Below, piece by piece: positions 1 through 6,471 of a DNA stretch of 6,471 bases. The DNA comes from Conexibacter sp. (GTDB lineage: Bacteria; Actinomycetota; Thermoleophilia; Solirubrobacterales; Solirubrobacteraceae). The notes beneath the pieces were generated by a model. That model had not been told where the DNA came from, did not search any database, and saw nothing but the letters and a program-made list of their open reading frames with translations. The position numbers and the translations under genes were made by a program. Every line of letters begins with the position of its first letter. Positions within the stretch are counted from its first letter, which is position 1. The DNA lies in contig JAOPZG010000154.1 of NCBI GenBank assembly GCA_025964215.1, positions 1 through 6,471 on the forward strand, given 5' to 3'.

Positions 1-24
1 CACGACGAGGGACCGCCAAACCTG

Positions 25-1875
<1,851 letters not shown>

Positions 1876-1902
1876 CCGCCGCAACAGGCTAGGGGGTCGT
1901 CA

Positions 1903-2286
1903 TCACGAGGACACCGCGGCCTCCTTCTTCTCCCGCGTGCGGCGGTGGAAGAACGAGGCGAACGCGCCCGCGACCGAGGTGATGACGACCATCGCGTAGA
2001 CCTGGAGCGCGACGTCCAGGACCTTGCCGCCGGGGGTCAGCGGGTTGGGGAACTGCGAGGAGATCGTGAGCAGCTGCGTCGTCGTCCAGAACAGCGCGTT
2101 GCCGAAGGTCGTGATCTCCCCGTGGCCCTGCTCCAGCGACCACGCGATCCCGCCCGCGACGAGGTCCAGGACGATGCTGATCAGCGTGACGCCGGCGATC
2201 CGGGAGCGCAGCTCGGCGTGCGCCTCGGTCTCGGCGAGCAGGGTCATCCGCAGGCCGCGCAGGACGCGGAGGATCGGGTGATGCAC
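1903..2286 (-). CDS. Small two-TM protein resembling a K+-channel pore, with a non-canonical filter
   Basis: The protein has 127 residues from the GTG at 2286. It has two hydrophobic helices (about residues 31-50 and 92-113) flanking a segment that aligns with a potassium-channel pore loop: [12 protein letters not shown] as pore helix (64-75), then SSQFPNP and LTPGGK where channels have GYGD..P.T..GK. The usual TVGYGD filter is replaced by TISSQF, so K+ selectivity cannot be assumed. The tail ([11 protein letters not shown]) is basic and charged, as expected for a cytoplasmic end. No TrkA-N/RCK or cyclic-nucleotide domain follows. The start is uncertain: a GTG at 2361 would give 152 residues but would run through the divergent suf promoter region, and an ATG at 2247 would give 114. 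None has a good Shine-Dalgarno. The stop lies 27 bp before typA on the same strand. Membrane location and channel-like fold are inferred; function is unknown. Confidence 0.8.
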   Translation of the reverse strand: MHHPILRVLRGLRMTLLAETEAHAELRSRIAGVTLISIVLDLVAGGIAWSLEQGHGEITTFGNALFWTTTQLLTISSQFPNPLTPGGKVLDVALQVYAMVVITSVAGAFASFFHRRTREKKEAAVSS

Positions 2287-2350
2287 GGTCGCGAGTCTGC
2301 TCGCAGGCCCGGACGGCGAGCGCGGGAGCCGGCCGCGCCGCGCACCTCGA

Positions 2351-2356
2351 TACAAT
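2351..2356 (+). promoter_or_regulatory. Putative -10 box of the Rieske-sufB-sufD operon
   Basis: TACAAT matches the TATAAT -10 consensus at five of six positions and lies in a locally AT-rich patch 31 bases before the TTG start at 2387. At the 17-bp spacing the -35 position (2328-2333) reads GCCGGC, which does not resemble TTGACA. The promoter would therefore be weak on its own or need an activator. Transcription would start near 2362-2364. This is inferred from sequence only. Confidence 0.5.
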
Positions 2357-2377
2357 CCCACCTACGAAAGTCGGATT
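2354..2377. promoter_or_regulatory. Candidate operator (inverted repeat) of the suf operon
   Basis: The sequence reads AATCCCAC, eight bases, then GTCGGATT. The arms are complementary at seven of eight positions. The repeat overlaps the -10-like box and the predicted transcription start, a position suited to repression. The GTCGG-type half site loosely resembles sites bound by Rrf2-family Fe-S regulators such as IscR (GAC-N7-GTC core), but the spacing here is one base longer, so this is a resemblance and not a match. No regulator gene is present in the window. Confidence 0.4.
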
Positions 2378-2386
2378 TGAGCTTCG

Positions 2387-2704
2387 TTGCCCGAGACCAT
2401 CGACATCTGCCCCGTCACCGAGCTCCCGCCAGGCGCCATGCGCGTCGTGGAATGGGAGGACCTCGAGATCGCCGTCGTCAACTGCGCCGGCACGCTGTAC
2501 GCGATCGAGGACCGCTGCTCGCACGACGACGGCCCGCTGATCGAGGGCGAGCTGCATCAGGACGACTGCACGATCGAGTGCCCGCGTCACGGCTCCCTGT
2601 TCGACCTGCGAACCGGTGCCCCCAAGACCCTTCCTGCCTACGAGCCCATCGAGACGTTCCCGGTGCGCATCGACGGCGACCTGATCAAGTTGGAGGTCGA
2701 GTAG
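2387..2704 (+). CDS. Rieske [2Fe-2S] ferredoxin, first gene of the suf operon
   Basis: This 105-residue soluble Rieske-type ferredoxin carries a [2Fe-2S] cluster on two Cys and two His: C44-x-H46 (CSHDDGPL) and C65-x2-H68 ([13 protein letters not shown]). The spacing of 18 residues between H46 and C65 is within or slightly above that usual for these ferredoxins. An extra Cys (C61) lies just before the second motif. There is no membrane segment or signal peptide, so it is cytoplasmic. It resembles ferredoxin components of ring-hydroxylating oxygenases, and actinobacterial suf operons often carry such a gene. No oxygenase is nearby, which points to a role in, or as client of, Fe-S assembly. The TTG start at 2387 is forced: an in-frame TGA lies at 2378-2380, and the next start (ATG 2438) would remove the conserved first strand. 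The Shine-Dalgarno is poor (TTGAG). The stop is 2 bp before sufB. Confidence 0.93.
   Translation: MPETIDICPVTELPPGAMRVVEWEDLEIAVVNCAGTLYAIEDRCSHDDGPLIEGELHQDDCTIECPRHGSLFDLRTGAPKTLPAYEPIETFPVRIDGDLIKLEVE
2692..2696 (+). promoter_or_regulatory. Ribosome binding site of sufB
   Basis: GGAGG lies ten bases before the sufB ATG at 2707, inside the last codons of the Rieske gene. It fixes the sufB start within a frame that stays open far upstream, and it implies that the two genes are translated from one mRNA, probably coupled. Confidence 0.7.
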
Positions 2705-2706
2705 CC

Positions 2707-4170
2707 ATGGCTGCCACGCCCACCCCCGCCACGCCCGAGTCCACCAAGATCCTCACGCCCGAAGAGGCGTCGCTGCGCAACCTCGGCTCCGACTACACGG
2801 AGCGCTATGGGTTCCACGAGGAGGACAACTACCTCTACAAGGCGCCCAAGGGCATCAACCGCGAGGTCGTCGAGACGATCTCCCGGATGAAGAGCGAGCC
2901 GGCCTGGATGCTCGAGTTCCGCCTCAAGGCGCTCCAGCACTTCCTCGACCGGCCGCAGCCCACGTGGGGCTCGCCGATGCTCGCGGACGTCGACTACGAC
3001 GACATCCACTACTTCGTCCGCTCGACGGAGAAGCCGTCGCGCTCGTGGGACGACGTGCCCGACGACGTCAAGCGCACGTTCGACCGCCTGGGCATCCCGG
3101 AGGCCGAGCGCAAGTTCCTCTCCGGCGTCGGCGCGCAGTACGAGTCCGAGGTCGTCTACCACCAGGTCCGCGAGGACCTGGAGGAGCAGGGCGTCATCTT
3201 CATGGACATGGACTCGGCGCTGCGCGAGCACGAGGACCTCGTCCGCGAGTACTTCGCGACGATCATCCCGCCGAACGACAACAAGCTCGCCGCGCTGAAC
3301 AGCTCGGTGTGGTCGGGCGGCTCGTTCGTCTACGTGCCGAAGGGCGTGCACGTCGACATGCCGCTGCAGGCCTACTTCCGCATCAACACGGAGAACATGG
3401 GCCAGTTCGAGCGCACGCTGATCATCGCCGACGAGGGCTCGTACGTGCACTACGTCGAGGGCTGCACGGCGCCGACGTGGTCGTCGGACTCGCTGCACTC
3501 CGCGGTGGTCGAGCTGATCGCCAAGCCAGGCGCCCGGATCCGCTACACGACGGTCCAGAACTGGTCCAACAACGTGTACAACCTCGTCACCAAGCGCGCG
3601 ATCGCCGAGACCGACGCGACGGTCGAGTGGGTCGACTGCAACCTCGGCTCCAAGCTGACCATGAAGTACCCGGCCGTCTACCTGATGGGCGAGCGCGCCC
3701 ACGGCGAGGTCCTGTCGATCGCCTTCGCGGGCGAGGGCCAGCACCAGGACGCGGGCGCGAAGATCGTGCACGCGGCGCCGAACACGACGTCCAACATCTT
3801 CGCCAAGTCGATCTCCAAGGACGGCGGGCGCTCGTCGTACCGCGGCCTGCTCGAGGTCGCCAAGGGCGCGCACGGCTCGAAGTCGAAGGTCGTCTGCGAC
3901 GCGCTGCTGCTCGACGAGCACTCGCGCTCCGACACCTACCCGACGATCCGGATCGGCGAGGACGACGTCGACGTCGGCCACGAGGCCACGGTCTCGAAGG
4001 TCGGCGACGAGCAGCTCTTCTACCTCATGTCGCACGGGCTGACGGAGGAGGAGGCGGGCAAGTTGATCGTCAACGGCTTCATCGAGCCGATCGTCAAGGA
4101 GCTCCCGATGGAGTACGCGGTCGAGATGAACCGGCTGATCGAGCTCCAGATGGAGGGCTCAATTGGCTAG
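2707..4170 (+). CDS. sufB: Fe-S cluster assembly scaffold protein SufB
   Basis: SufB (487 residues) is the core scaffold of the SUF system. With SufC and SufD it assembles a cluster and passes it to target proteins in the cytoplasm. Family signatures are clear: [49 protein letters not shown] (C253), [16 protein letters not shown], and the C-terminal [20 protein letters not shown]. The functionally important Cys of E. coli SufB (C405) corresponds to C397 in VVCDALLL, and the conserved Glu (E434 there) to E426 in GHEAT. Its length is close to the 495 residues of the E. coli protein. The ATG at 2707 is preceded by GGAGG at good spacing. The open frame continues upstream to position 76, but that part is antisense to typA and carries no SufB homology. 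It follows the Rieske gene by 2 bp and overlaps sufD by 8 bp. No sufC is adjacent. Confidence 0.98.
   Translation: MAATPTPATPESTKILTPEEASLRNLGSDYTERYGFHEEDNYLYKAPKGINREVVETISRMKSEPAWMLEFRLKALQHFLDRPQPTWGSPMLADVDYDDIHYFVRSTEKPSRSWDDVPDDVKRTFDRLGIPEAERKFLSGVGAQYESEVVYHQVREDLEEQGVIFMDMDSALREHEDLVREYFATIIPPNDNKLAALNSSVWSGGSFVYVPKGVHVDMPLQAYFRINTENMGQFERTLIIADEGSYVHYVEGCTAPTWSSDSLHSAVVELIAKPGARIRYTTVQNWSNNVYNLVTKRAIAETDATVEWVDCNLGSKLTMKYPAVYLMGERAHGEVLSIAFAGEGQHQDAGAKIVHAAPNTTSNIFAKSISKDGGRSSYRGLLEVAKGAHGSKSKVVCDALLLDEHSRSDTYPTIRIGEDDVDVGHEATVSKVGDEQLFYLMSHGLTEEEAGKLIVNGFIEPIVKELPMEYAVEMNRLIELQMEGSIG
4152..4157 (+). promoter_or_regulatory. Ribosome binding site deciding the sufD TTG start
   Basis: GGAGGG is followed by a five-base spacer and then TTG at 4163. 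This strong Shine-Dalgarno inside the end of sufB supports the non-ATG start and the 8-bp overlap of the two genes, a classic arrangement for translational coupling that would keep SufB and SufD amounts balanced. Confidence 0.75.
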
Positions 4171-5338
4171 CGCGGTCGCGGCCGGCGTGCCGCAGCTCCA
4201 CGTCGAGGTGCCCTCGTTCAAGGGGACGCCCGGCTGGGAGTTCACGCCCATCGACAAGCTGGACCTGGCGAAGTTCCCGGTCGCGCCGGCGGCGGTGGGC
4301 GGCTCAGGGCTGTTCGCACCTGAAGGCGCGGTCTCGCCGAGCGACGAGGACCCGCGCTCCGAGGGTCCGATCGTCGCGCCGCTGCGCGTCGCGCTCGAGC
4401 GCCACGCCGACGTCGTCGGCCGGCACTTCGGCACGGTCGTCCGGCCCGGGTACTTCGCGAGCGCGAACGCCGACGAGTGGACCGACGGCACGCTCGTCTA
4501 CGTCCCGCGCAACACGAAGGTCGACGCGCCGATCCTGATCACCACGATCCAGGACAAGCCCGGCACCGCGCTGCACCACCGCACGCTGATCGTGCTGGAG
4601 GAGGGCGCCGAGGCCGAGGTCTGGGACCAGGTCTCCTCCGCGCACGACGAGGAGGCGCTCGTCAACGGCGTCGTCGAGATCGTCGTGGGCGACAACGCGA
4701 ACCTGAAGTACATCGGCGCCCAGTCGCTGAACGAGAAGACCTGGGTCTTCGGCGCGCAGCGCGCGATCGTCGCCAAGGACGCGCAGCTCGACTGGACGAC
4801 GCTCGCCTTCGGCGGCGCCAACGGCAAGGTCTTCCTGGAGTCGACGCTCGACGGCCAGGGCTCGACCGCCAAGGTCACGGGCGCGTACGCGACCCGCGGT
4901 CGCCAGCACGTCGACTACGACACGCTCCAGGAGCACGCGGCGCCGGACACGGTGTCCGACCTCGCGTTCCGGGGCCTCATCAGCGGCCGCTCGTCCGCCG
5001 TGTGGCGCGGCATGATCAAGGTCGACCCCGGCGCCCAGCGCACGGACGCCTTCCAGGAGGCGCGGAACCTGCTGCTCGGCAAGAAGGCCCACGCCGACGC
5101 GATCCCGGGCCTCGAGATCCTCGCCGACGACGTCCGCTGCACCCACGCGGCGGCCATCGCCCAGATCGACCCGGAGCAGATCTTCTACCTCCGCTCGCGG
5201 GGCCTGCCGAAGACGACCGCGGAGCGGCTGGTCGTCGAGGGCTTCCTCGGCGCGATCGTGGAGCGCTACTCCGAGGGCCCGGTCCGCGACGCCATCGCGG
5301 CCGCGCTGGACCAGCGGCTGGCGGAGGTGCTGGGCTAA
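4163..5338 (+). CDS. sufD: Fe-S cluster assembly protein SufD
   Basis: SufD (391 residues) is the SufB paralogue that completes the SufBC2D scaffold. Conserved elements are the N-terminal [13 protein letters not shown] segment, the [16 protein letters not shown] beta-helix entry, the [20 protein letters not shown] and [29 protein letters not shown] strands, and the C-terminal CTH motif followed by [13 protein letters not shown]. The His required in E. coli SufD (H360) corresponds to H328, with C326 two residues before it. The usual CSHGATVG is replaced by CTHAAAIA, an oddity although the key residues remain. The TTG start is well supported by GGAGGG upstream; it overlaps the last codons of sufB. 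It is slightly shorter than E. coli SufD (423). It is the last gene of the operon: a strong hairpin begins 30 bp after the TAA stop, and the next gene is on the opposite strand. Confidence 0.97.
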   Translation: MASAVAAGVPQLHVEVPSFKGTPGWEFTPIDKLDLAKFPVAPAAVGGSGLFAPEGAVSPSDEDPRSEGPIVAPLRVALERHADVVGRHFGTVVRPGYFASANADEWTDGTLVYVPRNTKVDAPILITTIQDKPGTALHHRTLIVLEEGAEAEVWDQVSSAHDEEALVNGVVEIVVGDNANLKYIGAQSLNEKTWVFGAQRAIVAKDAQLDWTTLAFGGANGKVFLESTLDGQGSTAKVTGAYATRGRQHVDYDTLQEHAAPDTVSDLAFRGLISGRSSAVWRGMIKVDPGAQRTDAFQEARNLLLGKKAHADAIPGLEILADDVRCTHAAAIAQIDPEQIFYLRSRGLPKTTAERLVVEGFLGAIVERYSEGPVRDAIAAALDQRLAEVLG

Positions 5339-5367
5339 GCGCCCAGCGGTTGTTGTAGGACGTGCCT

Positions 5368-5401
5368 CGACGGCCGCCCTCTGGGGCGGCCGTTGTTCGT
5401 T
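5368..5401 (+). terminator. Terminator hairpin after sufD
   Basis: A 12-pair stem (5368-5379 with 5384-5395, one G-T wobble) closes a TCTG loop. The core CGGCCGCCC/GGGCGGCCG is perfect. It is followed by a short imperfect T-tract (TTCGTT). It lies 30 bp after the sufD stop and so ends the Rieske-sufB-sufD transcript. The T-tract is weak, as is common in GC-rich actinobacteria. Confidence 0.75.
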
Positions 5402-5467
5402 GGGAGGGGCGGGAGCGTCTGCGTGGTGCGCGCCGCCCGGGGTCGTCCGCCAGCGCGGGGGCGCGGG

Positions 5468-5518
5468 CGGTCCGGGTCGTTTCGGGCTCCAATATGGAGT
5501 CCAAAACGACCCGGACTG
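5468..5518. repeat. 51-bp near-perfect palindrome (long hairpin) between convergent genes
   Basis: Arms 5470-5490 and 5496-5516 pair at 19 of 21 positions by Watson-Crick rules, with one G-T wobble (5486/5500) and one mismatch (5483/5503), around the five-base loop AATAT. One more wobble and one more pair extend it to 5468 and 5518. It is separate from the sufD terminator, 67 bp further on. The T-run lies inside the stem rather than after it, so this is not a textbook terminator. It may be a dispersed REP-like palindrome, a bidirectional termination or RNA-processing element, or a small mobile-element relic. Only one copy is in the window. Confidence 0.8.
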
Positions 5519-5717
5519 GCGCGCGTCGACGCCCCGCGGACGGGACCAGCGCCTGGGCTCCGCTCGGCTGCTTTCCCTCGTCGAGGCCGGACCACGCGGC
5601 GTACCCTGACGGCGGCCAAGCGGCGTCGCCCGAGCGACTCGTGCCACGACCAACGCCCGCGATCGGCCACGCCCGCCCCGCGGCCAGCGCCCCACGACGT
5701 CAGTCTCTGGCGGTCCG
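5519..5717. other. Non-coding stretch, 3' ends of convergent genes
   Basis: No open frame here shows a recognisable protein, a Shine-Dalgarno with sensible start, or a domain. The open frames are the unconstrained kind expected in GC-rich DNA. There are small possible hairpins only: GTCGC-CCGA-GCGAC near 5625-5638, and an imperfect one spanning the bcp stop codon near 5711-5732. Neither has a T-tract. I see no RNA gene. Confidence 0.5.
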
Positions 5718-6197
5718 CTACTCGGACTGCGCAGCGGCGGCCGCGGGCAGCGCGCCCAGCACCGTCGCCAGCTCGTCCACGCCCACGTAGTCCAGCCCCA
5801 GCGCGTGGATCTTCGCCCAGGCGATCGTGCCCGACTCGTCGATGACGAACGTCGCGCGCTGCGTCCCGAGCACCGGCCGCGTCACGCCGAAGAGCTTGGC
5901 GACGGACTTGTCGGGGTCGGCGAGCAGCGGGACGGTGAGGCCGTGGTGGCTCGTGAAGTCGCGGTGGCTCTCGACGTCCTGGCCGGAGATGCCGACGACG
6001 GTCGCGTTGAGCGCGGTCATGTCGTCGGCGCGGTCGCGGTAGGAGCAGAACTGCTTGGTGCACACCGGGGTCTCGTCGCCCGGGTAGAACAACACCACGA
6101 TGCGCTCGCCCCGGTGCTCGGAGAGCTTGAAGCGGCCCTCGGTGCCCTCGAGCTCGAAGTCCGGGGCGGCGTCGCCCACGCGCGGTCCTTTGGCCAT
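5718..6197 (-). CDS. bcp: Thioredoxin-dependent peroxiredoxin, Bcp/PrxQ type
   Basis: This 159-residue thiol peroxidase of the AhpC/TSA family reduces hydrogen and organic peroxides with electrons from thioredoxin. The active site reads YPGDETPVCTKQFCSYRD, with peroxidatic C46, resolving C51 (the atypical two-Cys arrangement of many Bcp/PrxQ enzymes) and catalytic T43. The conserved Arg is R114 in QRATFVID. The N-terminal VGDAAPDFEL and central LLADPDKSVAKLFGV are family hallmarks, and the length is typical. The Ala-rich tail (PAAAAAQSE) is unconserved. There is no signal peptide, so it is cytoplasmic. The ATG at 6197 has no Shine-Dalgarno, but a -10-like TACAGT ends seven bases upstream, suggesting a leaderless mRNA. 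It is convergent with sufD and divergent from the M20 peptidase gene, 21 bp away, so it is probably transcribed alone within this window. Confidence 0.96.
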   Translation of the reverse strand: MAKGPRVGDAAPDFELEGTEGRFKLSEHRGERIVVLFYPGDETPVCTKQFCSYRDRADDMTALNATVVGISGQDVESHRDFTSHHGLTVPLLADPDKSVAKLFGVTRPVLGTQRATFVIDESGTIAWAKIHALGLDYVGVDELATVLGALPAAAAAQSE

Positions 6198-6204
6198 GCG
6201 TGCA

Positions 6205-6210
6205 ACTGTA
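6205..6210 (-). promoter_or_regulatory. Putative -10 box of bcp, leaderless arrangement
   Basis: Read on the minus strand, TACAGT matches TATAAT at four of six positions including the key T-A-----T frame. It is separated from the bcp ATG by seven bases (TGCACGC). Transcription would begin at or next to the A of the start codon, which would explain the missing Shine-Dalgarno. No -35 match is visible. The box lies within the 21-bp gap to the divergent gene. Confidence 0.45.
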
Positions 6211-6218
6211 CGGGTCCC

Positions 6219-6471
6219 GTGGACCAGTGGATCGCCGAACGTTCAGGTTCCATCGCCGAGCGCGCCGTGCGCGAGCTGGAGGCGCTCGTCGGCGTCTCCT
6301 CGCCCTCGGGCGACGTCCCGGGCGCGCAGGAGGCGGCCGCGATCGCCGTCGCGCTGCTCCCCGACGGCGCGCAGGTCGAGCGGCCGCCGTGCTCCTCGCC
6401 CGAGCACGCGCCGGATCTCCTCGCGCGCGTGCACGGGACCGGCCGCGGCCGGATCCTGCTGCTCGGCCACC
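6219..6471 (+). CDS. M20-family metallopeptidase, N-terminal part, cut by the window edge
   Basis: An open frame from GTG at 6219 runs off the right end (84 complete codons). The product begins MDQWIAERSGSIAERAVREL, followed by LEALVGVSSPSGDVPGAQEA, then LLARVHGTGRGRILLLGH at the edge. The L-V-x-V-x-S-P-S-G-D signature near the N-terminus and the LLLGH segment, whose His (H84) is the first zinc ligand of the family's H-x-D motif, are typical of M20 peptidases (carboxypeptidase G2, ArgE, DapE group). These are zinc-dependent cytosolic enzymes that cleave C-terminal amino acids or N-acyl groups; the substrate cannot be told from this fragment. Upstream in-frame codons offer no other start, and GTG at 6267 would remove the first helix. 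There is no clear Shine-Dalgarno. It is divergent from bcp with only 21 bp between start codons. Confidence 0.8.
   Translation, partial: MDQWIAERSGSIAERAVRELEALVGVSSPSGDVPGAQEAAAIAVALLPDGAQVERPPCSSPEHAPDLLARVHGTGRGRILLLGH

Larger units (their letters stand above)
2287..2386. promoter_or_regulatory. Divergent intergenic region between the channel-like gene and the suf operon
   Basis: This 100-bp stretch separates two divergently oriented genes. The half nearer the suf operon (about 2346-2383) is clearly more AT-rich than its surroundings, as expected for a promoter. It contains the -10-like box and inverted repeat listed separately. The other half is GC-rich, and I see no convincing promoter for the minus-strand genes in it. 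If the longer GTG start at 2361 of the channel-like gene were used, that coding region would cover most of this segment, which is one reason I prefer the shorter start. Confidence 0.5.

Noticed and set aside
1889..2590. Minus-strand open frame overlapping the channel-like gene in another frame and extending into the Rieske gene.
   Set aside because: The translation is Arg/Ala/Asp-rich with no membrane pattern or motif. The other frame gives coherent transmembrane and pore segments.
2638..4035. Minus-strand open frame antisense to sufB, and a similar one antisense to sufD (4304-5695).
   Set aside because: Low-complexity Arg/Val/Asp/Leu translations typical of the opposite strand of GC-rich genes. 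The forward genes are unambiguous.
5523..5532. Perfect 10-bp palindrome GCGTCGACGC beside the long hairpin.
   Set aside because: Short GC palindromes of this size are expected by chance in such sequence, and nothing ties it to a function.
5711..5732. Possible hairpin across the bcp stop codon as its terminator.
   Set aside because: The stem is only six of seven pairs, encloses the stop codon and has no T-tract.
5362..5845. Several short plus-strand open frames between sufD and bcp.
   Set aside because: They cross the terminator, the palindrome or the end of bcp, have no family resemblance, and overlap each other in all frames as expected by chance at this GC content.
6243..6470. Minus-strand open frame at the right edge.
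   Set aside because: It is antisense to the M20 peptidase frame, which carries recognisable family signatures; the minus translation does not.

Overview
The window is GC-rich DNA (roughly 70% by eye) with strong third-position G/C bias, GTG and TTG starts, and proteins of actinobacterial type. A Rieske ferredoxin sits beside SufB and SufD, BipA has the expected domains, and Bcp carries a PVCTxxxC motif. I infer a high-GC actinobacterium, possibly of the Thermoleophilia (Solirubrobacter/Conexibacter-like). The sequence alone does not prove the lineage. Most of the content is chromosomal housekeeping, and I see no mobile element, CRISPR array, RNA gene or defence system.

Layout: (1) 25-2286, minus strand. 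A small two-helix protein shaped like a potassium-channel pore is followed closely by the ribosome-associated GTPase BipA/TypA, probably as one transcription unit. (2) 2287-2386, a divergent intergenic region. It holds a TACAAT -10-like box overlapped by an inverted repeat, AATCCCAC-N8-GTCGGATT, a good candidate operator for the iron-sulfur genes. (3) 2387-5338, plus strand. A compact operon encodes a Rieske [2Fe-2S] ferredoxin, SufB and SufD. The first two genes are 2 bp apart and the last two overlap by 8 bp. It ends in a strong hairpin. (4) 5339-5717, a 379-bp region between convergent genes. It holds that terminator and a separate 51-bp near-perfect palindrome, with nothing else recognisable. 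(5) 5718-6197, minus strand, a Bcp/PrxQ-type peroxiredoxin that looks leaderless. (6) 6219-6471, plus strand, the first 84 codons of an M20-family metallopeptidase that runs off the window. It starts 21 bp from the divergent peroxiredoxin gene.

How the genes work together: SufB and SufD form the scaffold on which Fe-S clusters are built. The Rieske protein is an Fe-S electron carrier made from the same transcript. The operon has no SufC ATPase, SufS desulfurase or SufU here, so those must be encoded elsewhere. Peroxide detoxification by Bcp next door fits the oxidant sensitivity of Fe-S clusters, but co-regulation is not shown. The points most worth a second look are the channel-like protein whose selectivity-filter position reads TISSQF instead of TVGYGD, the 51-bp palindrome, the putative suf operator, and the SUF operon without SufC.
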